A stretch of DNA of 42,317 bases from CAZSNT01 sp964607765 (GCA_964607765.1 CAZSNT010000084.1:1-42317); one strand, 5' to 3'. Positions 24,785 through 33,792 are shown, numbered from the stretch's first letter. Program-made: numbers and translations. The notes: generated by a model not told the origin, from the letters alone.

Positions 24785-24813
24785 TTGCAACGTCGATCTC
24801 GACGTCGTATAAT
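24785..24813 (+). promoter_or_regulatory. sigma70-type promoter with palindrome in the spacer
   Basis: TTGCAA (24785-24790), exactly 17 bp, then a consensus TATAAT (24808-24813), 49 bp before the start of the CNB-FHA gene. The spacer holds a perfect palindrome, ACGTCGA / TCGACGT (24790-24796 and 24799-24805), around two bases, a good candidate operator. This is the strongest promoter seen in the window. Confidence 0.8.
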
Positions 24814-24861
24814 ACACTTCAGGAAGCCCGCTGGCAGTCCTTTCCAGGGGGAAGTGTGACG

Positions 24862-25725
24862 ATGGGGTTGGAAATACTGGAAAACCGCCGGTTCCTCGCC
24901 GGCGAAATCGTGATACGCGAAGGAGAAGCGTCGTATGAGGCCTTCCTGATTCGCTCCGGCACGGTCGAGGTGCTGAAGGAGGATCCGGATGGCGGCTCCG
25001 TTCGCATCGCCGTACTTGAGCCGGGCGAGATCTTCGGCGAGATGGGGCTGATTCTCGATTCCCCGCGCACGGCAACCGTTCGAGCTCGGGATGAGTTGAG
25101 TGTCGATGTCATTGACCCCGACTCGATCAGGGTGCTGTTGGACAGTGATGTCGGTCGCAATCTGAAGCCGTTTTTCCAGATCCTCTGTGAGAGGCTCCGC
25201 CTCGCGGATGCGCGATTGGCGCAGCTGGTGGAGGACAGGGAACTGCAGGCGGCCTCATCCGAGGGCGAACCCACGGGGATGCTCGTCTGCCTGTTGCCCA
25301 AAACGGCGGAGGCGAAGAGCGCTCTGGGCGGAAAGGAGCGGCTTGATGTGTGCCGTTTCCCATTTCTCGTGGGGGGCGGGCGTGAAGCGGTGTGCGAGGA
25401 TCCGCTGCACATGAATGATCTGTGGCTTGTTGACAGCGGCTCGCCTCGCTGCGTTTCGAGATCACATTTTGCCCTTGTCCGAAGCCACAACACGTGCCAC
25501 TTCCTGGACCGGGGCAGTCGGGCGGGGAGTCTGGTCAACGGTCAGCGTGTCGGCGGCGGCGTGCGCAACGTCAAACGCGTGCAGCTGAATCTCGGACACA
25601 ACAGCCTGCGTCTCGGCGGTGTGACCGGCGGACTGGGCTTCTATATTGTCGTGAGTACGTCCAGCGAGCAGCAGGACGGATTCTGGCACAAGCTGCGCGG
25701 GCATCTGCACCTGCCGCACTGGTGA
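24862..25725 (+). CDS. cyclic-nucleotide-binding domain plus FHA domain protein
   Basis: A 287-residue cytoplasmic signalling protein, with no TM and no HTH. Residues ~8-120 form a cyclic-nucleotide-binding fold (AGEIVIREGE, LIRSGTVEVLKE) with the phosphate-binding cassette FGEMGLILDSPRTATVRA, whose Arg is placed to bind the nucleotide phosphate. Residues ~170-265 form a forkhead-associated domain (FPFLVGGG, VSRSHFALV, FLDRGSRAGSLVNGQRVG), which binds phospho-threonine peptides. The ATG at 24862 follows AGGGGGA; a GTG two codons earlier is in frame. It has a strong promoter with a palindrome just upstream. The TPR/barrel gene starts 65 bp downstream, so it may link a nucleotide or phosphorylation signal to the surface genes. 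No cyclase or Ser/Thr kinase is seen here. Confidence 0.85.
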   Translation: MGLEILENRRFLAGEIVIREGEASYEAFLIRSGTVEVLKEDPDGGSVRIAVLEPGEIFGEMGLILDSPRTATVRARDELSVDVIDPDSIRVLLDSDVGRNLKPFFQILCERLRLADARLAQLVEDRELQAASSEGEPTGMLVCLLPKTAEAKSALGGKERLDVCRFPFLVGGGREAVCEDPLHMNDLWLVDSGSPRCVSRSHFALVRSHNTCHFLDRGSRAGSLVNGQRVGGGVRNVKRVQLNLGHNSLRLGGVTGGLGFYIVVSTSSEQQDGFWHKLRGHLHLPHW

Positions 25726-25790
25726 GGTGCGTGGCCCGTTTGCCGACGATCAGTCGCGTAAGCAATGTCAAGGCGCTGAGGAATAGAACG

Positions 25791-27224
25791 ATGACATGGC
25801 GATCAAAGGCTGGTACTCTCGTACTCGGGCTGGTGTCCCTGCTGGTCGCAGAACCGGCGTGGGCGCAGGGCTTCACCGAGGCCTTCAAGCAAGGGAAGGT
25901 GCTGTTCGCCCAGGCCGAGGAGCAGAGGACAGAGGCACAGCGTCTCCGGCGTGTGGGTGAAACGCAGAAAGCTGACGTGCTGATGAGCGCCGCCGTTGAC
26001 GGCTACCGCAAGGCGAACGCTGCGTTCTCGGCGGCTTTCGCAGAACGCCCCGATGATCCTGACACGAACTTCTACCTGGGGCGGACAGCTTTCGAGTTTG
26101 GCGACTTCGAGGCGCCCGTGATGGCCTTCGAGCGAGTACTCATTGCCGTCCCGGAGAGCGATGATCCCGGGGATCAGCTGATGCGGAACCGGGCTAAACT
26201 CGAGCTGGCACGCAGCTATTTCATGCTGGGCGTGCACGACATGGCGAAGCTCTACTTCGAGCAGGTGCTTGCCTCCAACCCGCCGGAGGAAGTGCGTCGC
26301 AGCATCGGGTCGTTCGTGCAGAGGATTGAGCGGGCCAATCAGACGCAGTTTTTTGGTGGCGTGCTGACGTTGGGAACGCACTGGGACACGAACATCAACG
26401 TCAGTCCGCAGAACACCAGCATCACCATACCCGCGTTCCCGGGCCCCGTGAACGTCGATGAGGAAGATGCGGACGGGTTTATGTCCGCAACCCTTGCGGT
26501 GAATCATCGCGCCAAGCTCGGGGACAACGGCTTCGAGTGGAAAACGGCCGCATCCGCTTACAATGCGTTCTACAAGCAGGATGTGGATCTGGACCTGAAC
26601 TACCTGAGTTTGGCCACCGGCCCGGGCATATCCGGCCAGAAGCAGTCAGTCGGTGTCCAAGCGGTCTACGAGGCGCTCAACAAAGACTATGAACGCAATC
26701 TGCGCTCGGTCGGCCTGCAGCTCAGCCTGTTCAGGCAGCTGAGCCCCGGGCTTGCCGCCAACGTGTCGGCACGGGTCGTGGACAAGCAGTACCGCACAGC
26801 GCCCAAGCGCGAAGCGGCAAACGGCAGCTTGACCTTGGGAGCTGTCTATGCCTGGGGGAGGAACCGGCTGACAGCCAGCGGCGCGTTCGAGAGGGAGAAC
26901 GCCCAGGCGGACGCGGACTTCGAAGAGGACGAGAACTCCTACGACAAGTACTCGGGGACGCTGCGGTACGAGCGCCGGTTCCCGCGTAACATCTCCTGCT
27001 TTGCCAACTACAAGTATGAGTTTGTGGATTACAGCGTGCGGGAGACGGTTTTCAACACCATCCGGCACGACGATATTCACGAGGCGACCGTCGGCGTCAA
27101 CAAACGGCTTGAGAACGGCATGGTGGTGGAGCTCAGCCATGCTCACACCAGGTCATACTCATCCATTGAGCTCTACCGCTACCACAGACACGTCACCGCG
27201 CTGACGCTGACACTGAATTTCTGA
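25791..27224 (+). CDS. TPR plus outer-membrane beta-barrel protein, Slam/type XI secretion-like
   Basis: A 477-residue exported protein: signal peptide ending in AEPAWA (residues ~1-25), a TPR-like helical region (~40-185, with AFSAAFAERPDDPDTNFYLGRTAFEFGDFE and LARSYFMLGVHDMAKLYFEQVLA repeats), then a ~280-residue C-terminal half of alternating strands ending in LTLTLNF, the terminal Phe of BAM-inserted barrels. TPR followed by a barrel of this size is the layout of Slam (DUF560), which moves TbpB-like lipoproteins to the cell surface. The next gene encodes a protein with TbpB-like domains, which supports this reading. It starts at an ATG with GAGGA upstream; the 12 nt around the start, ATAGAACGATGA, recur at the next gene. 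The family link is inferred from layout, not from an alignment. Confidence 0.65.
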   Translation: MTWRSKAGTLVLGLVSLLVAEPAWAQGFTEAFKQGKVLFAQAEEQRTEAQRLRRVGETQKADVLMSAAVDGYRKANAAFSAAFAERPDDPDTNFYLGRTAFEFGDFEAPVMAFERVLIAVPESDDPGDQLMRNRAKLELARSYFMLGVHDMAKLYFEQVLASNPPEEVRRSIGSFVQRIERANQTQFFGGVLTLGTHWDTNINVSPQNTSITIPAFPGPVNVDEEDADGFMSATLAVNHRAKLGDNGFEWKTAASAYNAFYKQDVDLDLNYLSLATGPGISGQKQSVGVQAVYEALNKDYERNLRSVGLQLSLFRQLSPGLAANVSARVVDKQYRTAPKREAANGSLTLGAVYAWGRNRLTASGAFERENAQADADFEEDENSYDKYSGTLRYERRFPRNISCFANYKYEFVDYSVRETVFNTIRHDDIHEATVGVNKRLENGMVVELSHAHTRSYSSIELYRYHRHVTALTLTLNF

Positions 27225-27386
27225 GTCGCTTTCTAAAAACTGAGAACGCTCCACCGTCCTGCTGCCGGGTGTGACCGGCGCCGTGCCAGCCCGCGGATGA
27301 CCGATTCGTGCCGTTCTTTTCGGGGTGTGCGCCTCGGGCGTGTGTGTTTTACTCGGGGTTTTGCGCGCACACGCGGACACGCGCTT

Positions 27387-27418
27387 CCGACCGGCACGGA
27401 AAGTGCTCGCTCGGTTTT
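27387..27418 (+). terminator. candidate intrinsic terminator or attenuator before the FecR gene
   Basis: CCGA-c-CG-GCAC (27387-27397), loop GGAAA, then GTGC-t-CG-c-TCGG (27403-27414) followed by TTTT. The stem is imperfect: one mismatch and one bulge. It lies in the 293-bp gap between the barrel gene and the giant FecR gene, so it could limit read-through and lower expression of the large product. No convincing promoter was found in the rest of this gap. Confidence 0.4.
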
Positions 27419-27517
27419 CAGGCCTGGATCTGTCGGATAGGCTGTCCAGTTGGCGGTTAATCCCATGCCGGTGAGGCAATCATGATTTGCGCTCGAACAA
27501 ATGAAGGGGATAGAACG

Positions 27518-30500
27518 ATGAGAATGCCGCAGACGCTGTTGACCGGGGCTACAGCGCTGGCCTGCGCCGTGTTGGTGTGGGTCGGTGTCACTCAGACCGT
27601 GGGCGCCCAGCCTGCCGCTGCTGCCGAGCAAGTTGGCCTTGTGGTGGCCGTTCGCGGCGGCGCTGAGGCGATCAACGCGTCCAACGAACGCCGGGCTCTG
27701 GCGCTGAAGGATCCGATTCACCGCGGGGATACGGTCAAGACGTCAGCCCGGGGCAGGATACAGATCAGCTTCAAGGACAAGACCATCGTCAGCTTGGGGC
27801 GCAATACCGAGATGACGATCGACGAGTACGAGTTCGAGGCGGACAAGAGCAAGGCCCGCATGGTCACCCGCGTGCAGGAGGGTGTGTTCCGGGTCATGGG
27901 CGGCGCTATTGCGAAGATGGCCCCGGATGACTTCAAGACGGTGACCCCCACCGCGACCATCGGCATCCGCGGCTCGTTTTACCTGGGAAGCCTCAAGAAC
28001 AAAATCCTGACGGTCGTGTTTCTGGGCGGCCGCGGCATAACGGTCAGCAACCCGCTCGGCATGGTGGCCATCACCAAAGTCTCCTTCGGCACGGTCGTCG
28101 AGTCGGCAGACAAGAAGCCCGCCAAACAGCGTAAGTTTGCGCCGGCCATCATCGAAGCCCTTGTCAAGGATGTCGTGATCGAGGGCAAGAAGGACGACGA
28201 GGCCGGCGGCGCTGACGGTGACAAGGCCGCGGACCGGAAGAAGCAGGAAGAGGAACGGAAGAAGCAGGAGGAGGAGAAGAAGAAGCAGGAGGAGGAGAAG
28301 AAGAAGCAGGACGAGGAGAAGCCACCGGAGGAGAAGCCACCGGAGGAAAAGCCGCCGGAGGAAAAGCCGCCGGAGGAGAAACCGCCGGAGGAGAAGCCGC
28401 CCGAGGAAAAGCCGCCCGAGCAGAAGCCGCCCGAGGAGCCGGCGCCGCCCGCCGGGCAGAGGAACGACGGGAGCGGAGGCGACACGGGCGCGCAGGCTCC
28501 CACGGTGGAAGTCAAGATTGTCAAGATAGAGAGACAGACGCGTCAGACTACGCCCCTGCGCGGGTTCGCAGTCGGCGCCGCGGCTCCCGTTCCGGCTCGG
28601 CGTGCTGCCACTCAGCCCGTTTTCATGAATATCGACGTGGACCGTCTGAAGCTGGACGTGGAAGTGACGCGCACGATTGAGGTGCTTCAGCGCACGCAGG
28701 GCGGCACGATTCTGAGCGAGGAGACAGTGCTCGACGAACAGGCGATCACCGAAGTGACCGGGGAGCTGCTGTTAGGCGAACGACTGTCGAACGTCGGCGC
28801 CGGCTGGGGGCTTGACCTGGAAGCCGGGCCTCTGGTACAGGCAACGGGAACCACCGCATTCACCACGGCTCTGTCCGGGCCCGACGTAGTGGCCATCGAT
28901 CGGCTCGACAACGAACTGAGCACGGCGCCGGCTGCCGTTCAGCTTTGGGATCCCCTGACGTGGGGTGACTGGGAAGTGGGGCTGGGGCAGCCCGGGCAGC
29001 GCGACACGCTGTGGGGCGTGGAGCCTCCCGACTCGTACTGGGTGGCGGGTGAAAAGGCACCGGACACCGCGCCTTTGGCGCAGCAGAACATTCAGGGAGA
29101 GTACACGGGCGGCGCTTACTGCACGCTGTTGGGGGCGGATGTCAGGGCGGAGCAGCTCTTTTCGGGCGTTGCCGAACTCGAGGTGTTTTTCGGGTCGGGG
29201 CTCGTGAACGGTTCGCTGGACTTTTCCAGGGACAACGGTCCGATGATGGCCATGCAGGGCATGATCAGCGACACGGGTGACGACTTCCAGGGCGTGATCA
29301 CAAATGTCGACGGCACGGACACGAGCCAGTCGAGCGTTGCGGCCGGCGGTTTCTTCGGTGAAGACAGCACGGGCGTTGCGCCCGCGGCGGTCGGCGGCAC
29401 GTTTGCCGTCGACGTCTACCCGGAGCTCCGCTATCCCTACGAGCCCGACAGTTACATTGGTGTGTTCGGCGCGGACACCGATCAATACGCGGCACTGGAC
29501 ATCGAGGACATGACCGGGACGTATCTGGGCACACTGTCCGAGGACGACGGGCAGCGGAGCCTGCTGAACGGCGTGTGGCAGGGGGGCGTTGGCGCCGAAT
29601 CGCGCGAGGGGCGCGTCACCGGTACACCGAGCGTCGGCGACAACGCCAGCGACTTCTCTTTCGAGTTCCTTACCAGGCCGGTTTCGCCCTCTTTACCGTA
29701 CGACGGCTGGACGACTGTGACCGGCAACCAGCACGAGCGCGTGCTCGATGGGCGGCCCGTGACCGTGGACTACACATTCGCATACGACGACCTCGGCGAG
29801 GTGGCGTTGTTCTGGGCGCAGGGCACGCCGCTGAGTTTCGCGACGGGCAACGGCACGTTCGCCGAACTGGGTGTCATGGGAATTCCATCCGCCGCACCCA
29901 CGTCGCGCACCGAGAACGTACACTATTACAAGGGTGTCGGGCTCACATCGTACGAGTCGGCAAGCGGCGTGAAAGCCAGCACGGGCGACGTTGACGGGCA
30001 CGTGAATCTGCACAGCGGCAAGGTCGTGGGTATGTTTACCCCGTCCGACACCGCACACCCCACCGTGTACTTCTACGGCGATACGGCCGATGCATTCACC
30101 GACCCCACGACGGGCACACGAACGAACGCCGGCATTCGATTTGTCGGTGCGTCGGGAGGCGGACCGCTGGTTCCGGCCACCGCCTTTGGCGTGACCGGCG
30201 CCGCCAGCTACGCCAGCTTCTACGGCAGTGCGCTGCAGGGCTTCGGCATTGCGGGTGCCGGCGATGCCCTGGCGCTCGACGGCGCGCAACCCGTCGCCGA
30301 ATGGGATCACGCCGGCGGCATGCTGCTGCTGGCGGACTCGAGCGAGAGCGCGGCGACAGGGACAGCTGGCTGGCACGGCAGCGCGGTGGGTGTCAGCGAG
30401 AACATCGCTGACCCGATCGCGGATCGGCGGTTGTTCATCAGCGGCAGCGCAGAGGATGTAGTACTGTCCCTGGGCCGCGATGCGGGGACAGTTACCGGAC

Positions 30501-33058
30501 TGTTCTCGCTTGACGAACTGACGGCCGTCCGGACAGGCGGCACGATCGAGAACCTGCACGTCGGTCTGTACGGTCAGTCCGCTTACGTCACGGACCGGAC
30601 TTTCATTGCTGAACTCGGCGGCACGGGTGTGGTCCAGCATGGCGGGGGCTACGGCGACCTGACTCCGGCAGGCAACTACATGGTCCCCGCCGCGGCGGAT
30701 GCCCAGTTGTCCACGCGTTTTGTCTGGGGCTACTGGGAAATAGGGTATGACGAGCCGCAGACCGGCACCGTCCGGCATCTGCACGTACCGGCCAGCCTGT
30801 GGGCGGCCGGCGAGCGTACCGATCCCCAGGCCCTCACGACCCTGGCGCAGACGGCTTTGGCGGGGACGTACAGCGGCGGTGCGTACTGCGTGCGCGTCGG
30901 CTCGCCCACTCGCGATCAGGAGGCATTCACCGGCACGTCGGCTTTTGACGTGTATTTCGGCACAGGCCAGATCATCGGCACTCTCGATTTCACCCCGAAC
31001 GGCGGGCCCACGATGGGCATGGAGGGGAACATCGAGCAGACGGGCATCGGGTTCAACGGCCAGATCACGAGCGTTGACGGCACGGGTGGCGGCCTGTCCA
31101 GTCAGGTCACGGGCGCATTCTATGGCGAAGGCGTCCTGGCCGAGCATGGGGGGGTGACCGCCCCGCAGACCGTGGGTGGGACATTCGCCGTTGAGATGCT
31201 GCCGGAACGCGCGCCCGTACCCACGGCCTATGTCGGCGTCTTCGGTGCGGATGCAACTGACTTCACCGAACCTACCGGCCCACCCGGAACGAGCACTTCC
31301 CAGGCCATGCAGGGCATGTATCTGGGGGCTCTCCTGGATGTCACCGACGAGGTCAGGGCTGGCGACGACCTCTGGCATATGGACGCGGCGGCTGTGACTG
31401 CGGGCGGCGTGATCGACGGCTCGGCCACGGAACCGGGGGGGGGCGTCTTCCCGTTTGCCATGGCCGCAGTCACGGCTGATCCCGGCGGCGTTTACGACCC
31501 GTCCGCCCCGGGCACTGGCGCTGCGTCGCACGACTTGCCGCTGCTGGCCTCGGGAGCGCAGGCGGTCCCGTTCTCCTACAAATACGACAACTTGGGCGAG
31601 TTCGCTGTGTTCCACGCCGACCGCCACGGCTTCACGGACGGCAGCGATGCCTACAGCTTCGACGAGTTGGGGTTCGTGGGGATGCAGAGCTACGCGCTGC
31701 CCGACGACGGTCTGGCCATCTACGAAGGGCGCGCCCTGATCGCCGTCGGCGATGCGGCCGGAGCCGGCATTGACTCTTACCCGGGCGACTTCAGGACCGG
31801 CGTGAACTTCCACAACGGCGCCGTGTTCGGGATGTATAGCGAGGACGCGGCGAACCAGGCCCCGGAGGACGGTGCCGGCCTGCTGTTCTACGGCCGTGTC
31901 GACGGGTTGTCCGTGACCGATGTGCGCGTACTGGGGCAGGCCCACCACGGCCCGGGAACTGACGCCGCACGCATCACGGGGCAGACTGACCTGGCGGACT
32001 TCTACGGCAGCGCCCAGCAGGGCCTGGGCATTTCCGGCGGCGGCCAGATGGTCTCTGTGGTCGACGGCGCGAACCTGGGAGCAATGGCCTTCGCGGCAGG
32101 CATGTTCAAGGAAGTGGCAGAGGCGGCTGCGCCGACCGGCACTGCCCAGTGGCACGGCTTTGCCATCGGCGTGGCAGAACGCGTGTCGGCTCCGGACGAT
32201 CAGCCGCGGGTGTTCCACAACCAGTCTTCGGATGACTTTGTGCTCAATATCGACCGCGATGCGGGAACGGTCGACGGCGGCATGGATCTCTACGATCTGG
32301 ATTCGGGGCTCATGTTGAGCGGGGTCACCATCGGCGGGCAGGACGTCAACAACGTGGAGAGGTCCGCGTTCGTCGACGACCACGCGCTGATTGCGGAGAT
32401 GAGCGGCTCCGGCGTGGTCGAGCCCGGCGTCAGGACGGCGCCGCCGCAGGACCTGAAGCAGGACACCAGCTTCATGGCCAGTGCGCCGAGAGAAGACGCG
32501 ATGTCTGACTGGGCGACCTGGGGCTACTGGGCCGCGGCCTACGACGATCCCGATCTGGTCGCGGGCAGCTCGCCCGATCCTGCCTACGACCTGCACATGC
32601 CCGCAGCGTTTTGGGTGGCCGGGGACCGCACGCCTCGGAGCTACATCGAGAGCCTGATGAACACGCCGCAGGCGGTGGGTCACTACAGCGGCGGGGCACG
32701 TTGCGTGGAGATCGCCGCCGGAACGGGGCAGTCCGAGCTGTCCGGCAACTCGCAGTTCAGCGTGTTTTTCGACACGCGGCAAGTGACGGGCTCGATGGAA
32801 TTCTGGCACAGCGGAACAGGCGTCCGGAACGGGCCGGATGTCAGCATGGTGGCCAACGGCACGCTGAACACCGGCGGCAACGGCTTTGCGGGCGGCATCA
32901 CGTCCGTGACGCGGGCAGGCACACCGACGAACTCCGTTTCGAGCAGCCTCCAGGGCGACTTCTTCGGGCCCCAGGCGAATGCGGTGGGCGGCACGTTCTC
33001 GGCCAACTTGCCGGACACCACCCGCTACGTGGGTGCGTTCGTCGCTGACGACAACTGA
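27518..33058 (+). CDS. giant FecR-domain surface protein with three TbpB-like barrel domains
   Basis: An 1846-residue exported protein. A signal peptide ends near VGA (residue 30). A FecR domain follows (~40-190, GRIQISFKDKTIVSLGRNTEMTIDEYEF and VTPTATIGIRGSFYLG). A charged/Pro-rich spacer of KKQEEE and EEKPP repeats covers residues 241-308. Then come three copies of a ~180-residue domain A (starting ~481, ~1069, ~1667) separated by two copies of a ~390-residue domain B. Domain A has WG-W at its start, YSGGA-C, and ends with G-FYG or FFG, VGGTF, as in TbpB-type lipoprotein barrels; the third copy closes the protein with FFGPQANAVGGTF. Domain B has YDNLGE, FYGSA-QG-GI and GTA-WHG-A-GV motifs. 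The start at 27518 matches the shared ATAGAACGATGA context; an ATG at 27482 is possible. The HD gene overlaps its stop. Confidence 0.72.
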   Translation: MRMPQTLLTGATALACAVLVWVGVTQTVGAQPAAAAEQVGLVVAVRGGAEAINASNERRALALKDPIHRGDTVKTSARGRIQISFKDKTIVSLGRNTEMTIDEYEFEADKSKARMVTRVQEGVFRVMGGAIAKMAPDDFKTVTPTATIGIRGSFYLGSLKNKILTVVFLGGRGITVSNPLGMVAITKVSFGTVVESADKKPAKQRKFAPAIIEALVKDVVIEGKKDDEAGGADGDKAADRKKQEEERKKQEEEKKKQEEEKKKQDEEKPPEEKPPEEKPPEEKPPEEKPPEEKPPEEKPPEQKPPEEPAPPAGQRNDGSGGDTGAQAPTVEVKIVKIERQTRQTTPLRGFAVGAAAPVPARRAATQPVFMNIDVDRLKLDVEVTRTIEVLQRTQGGTILSEETVLDEQAITEVTGELLLGERLSNVGAGWGLDLEAGPLVQATGTTAFTTALSGPDVVAIDRLDNELSTAPAAVQLWDPLTWGDWEVGLGQPGQRDTLWGVEPPDSYWVAGEKAPDTAPLAQQNIQGEYTGGAYCTLLGADVRAEQLFSGVAELEVFFGSGLVNGSLDFSRDNGPMMAMQGMISDTGDDFQGVITNVDGTDTSQSSVAAGGFFGEDSTGVAPAAVGGTFAVDVYPELRYPYEPDSYIGVFGADTDQYAALDIEDMTGTYLGTLSEDDGQRSLLNGVWQGGVGAESREGRVTGTPSVGDNASDFSFEFLTRPVSPSLPYDGWTTVTGNQHERVLDGRPVTVDYTFAYDDLGEVALFWAQGTPLSFATGNGTFAELGVMGIPSAAPTSRTENVHYYKGVGLTSYESASGVKASTGDVDGHVNLHSGKVVGMFTPSDTAHPTVYFYGDTADAFTDPTTGTRTNAGIRFVGASGGGPLVPATAFGVTGAASYASFYGSALQGFGIAGAGDALALDGAQPVAEWDHAGGMLLLADSSESAATGTAGWHGSAVGVSENIADPIADRRLFISGSAEDVVLSLGRDAGTVTGLFSLDELTAVRTGGTIENLHVGLYGQSAYVTDRTFIAELGGTGVVQHGGGYGDLTPAGNYMVPAAADAQLSTRFVWGYWEIGYDEPQTGTVRHLHVPASLWAAGERTDPQALTTLAQTALAGTYSGGAYCVRVGSPTRDQEAFTGTSAFDVYFGTGQIIGTLDFTPNGGPTMGMEGNIEQTGIGFNGQITSVDGTGGGLSSQVTGAFYGEGVLAEHGGVTAPQTVGGTFAVEMLPERAPVPTAYVGVFGADATDFTEPTGPPGTSTSQAMQGMYLGALLDVTDEVRAGDDLWHMDAAAVTAGGVIDGSATEPGGGVFPFAMAAVTADPGGVYDPSAPGTGAASHDLPLLASGAQAVPFSYKYDNLGEFAVFHADRHGFTDGSDAYSFDELGFVGMQSYALPDDGLAIYEGRALIAVGDAAGAGIDSYPGDFRTGVNFHNGAVFGMYSEDAANQAPEDGAGLLFYGRVDGLSVTDVRVLGQAHHGPGTDAARITGQTDLADFYGSAQQGLGISGGGQMVSVVDGANLGAMAFAAGMFKEVAEAAAPTGTAQWHGFAIGVAERVSAPDDQPRVFHNQSSDDFVLNIDRDAGTVDGGMDLYDLDSGLMLSGVTIGGQDVNNVERSAFVDDHALIAEMSGSGVVEPGVRTAPPQDLKQDTSFMASAPREDAMSDWATWGYWAAAYDDPDLVAGSSPDPAYDLHMPAAFWVAGDRTPRSYIESLMNTPQAVGHYSGGARCVEIAAGTGQSELSGNSQFSVFFDTRQVTGSMEFWHSGTGVRNGPDVSMVANGTLNTGGNGFAGGITSVTRAGTPTNSVSSSLQGDFFGPQANAVGGTFSANLPDTTRYVGAFVADDN
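28238..28441 (+). repeat. coding repeat: KKQEEE and EEKPP tracts
   Basis: Within the FecR gene, 18-21-bp units encoding KKQEEE are followed by about nine 15-bp units encoding EEKPP (some codons switch between ccg and cca, gag and gaa). They make a stiff, charged linker between the FecR domain and the barrel-like repeats, the kind of stretch that spans a wall or periplasm. The DNA repeats are liable to length change. Confidence 0.9.
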
Positions 33059-33744
33059 TGGAACAATTCAGCGACCAGTTCCCGCTCGTCTTCGAGAGGG
33101 CCCGGAGCATCCTGCAGGAGAGCCCCGCCTGCCACGACTGGGACCACACGTTGCGTGTGCTTGCCAACGCCCGGCGGCTGGTCGCGCGCTCCGACGCGGA
33201 TGTCGCGGTCGTCTCCTACGGTACGTTGCTGCACGACATTGGGCGTCCTGCCGAACTGGCGGACTCGGGCAAGACGTGCCACGCGCAGCTGGGGGCGAGC
33301 ATGGTCAGAGAGCTGCTGCCCGCAGTCGGTGTCGACAGCCCCGCCTTCATCGATCACGTTGCTGCTTGCGTGGGTTCGCACCGGTTCCGGCGCCGGCACG
33401 GTGACGGCCCGGCCACGCTCGAGGCGCGAGTTGTGTTTGACGCTGACAAGCTCGACTCCATCGGGGCCGTCGGCATTGGCCGGGCTTTCCACTTCGCCGG
33501 TCGCATCGGGGCGCGTCTTCACAACACCGAGCACGAGGCAATTCGGTCGCCCAGCTACAGTCGGGAGGATAGCGCTTACCGCGAATACCTGGTGAAGCTC
33601 CGACACGTCAGGGACCGAATGCTCACCGAAGCAGGGAGGCAGTTGGCCGAGCAAAGGCACCAGTTCATGGTCGCCTTCTTCGACAGAATGTGTGCTGAGG
33701 TCGACGGTCACGACCTGCTGGTTCCGTGCGACGTCACTGAGTAG
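33058..33744 (+). CDS. HD-domain phosphohydrolase
   Basis: A 228-residue metal-dependent HD-superfamily protein. The ligands are visible as CHDWDHTLRV (His26, His30), LLHDIG (His59-Asp60) and DADKLDSIGAVGIGR (a late Asp), the order seen in YedJ/YfbR-like HD hydrolases. Such enzymes remove phosphate from nucleotides; the substrate cannot be named. Its ATG shares one base with the TGA of the FecR gene, so the two are translationally coupled and in one transcript. This links it to the surface-protein cluster. A hydrolase next to a cyclic-nucleotide-binding protein is suggestive, but nothing more. Confidence 0.88.
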   Translation: MEQFSDQFPLVFERARSILQESPACHDWDHTLRVLANARRLVARSDADVAVVSYGTLLHDIGRPAELADSGKTCHAQLGASMVRELLPAVGVDSPAFIDHVAACVGSHRFRRRHGDGPATLEARVVFDADKLDSIGAVGIGRAFHFAGRIGARLHNTEHEAIRSPSYSREDSAYREYLVKLRHVRDRMLTEAGRQLAEQRHQFMVAFFDRMCAEVDGHDLLVPCDVTE

Positions 33745-33764
33745 TCGTCCGGGGACGCGCGCAC

Positions 33765-33792
33765 TTGCTTTTGCTGCGTTCTTTCCTATCTT
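33765..33792 (+). promoter_or_regulatory. candidate promoter of manA
   Basis: TTGCTT (33765-33770), 16 bp, then TATCTT (33787-33792), four of six bases of a -10 consensus, 66 bp before the manA start, in an AT-richer stretch of the spacer. Confidence 0.4.

Noticed and set aside
29693..32809. 1038-aa minus-strand open frame within the FecR gene
   Set aside because: Long only because the GC-rich repeats lack stops in that frame; the protein is His/Arg-rich without motifs.
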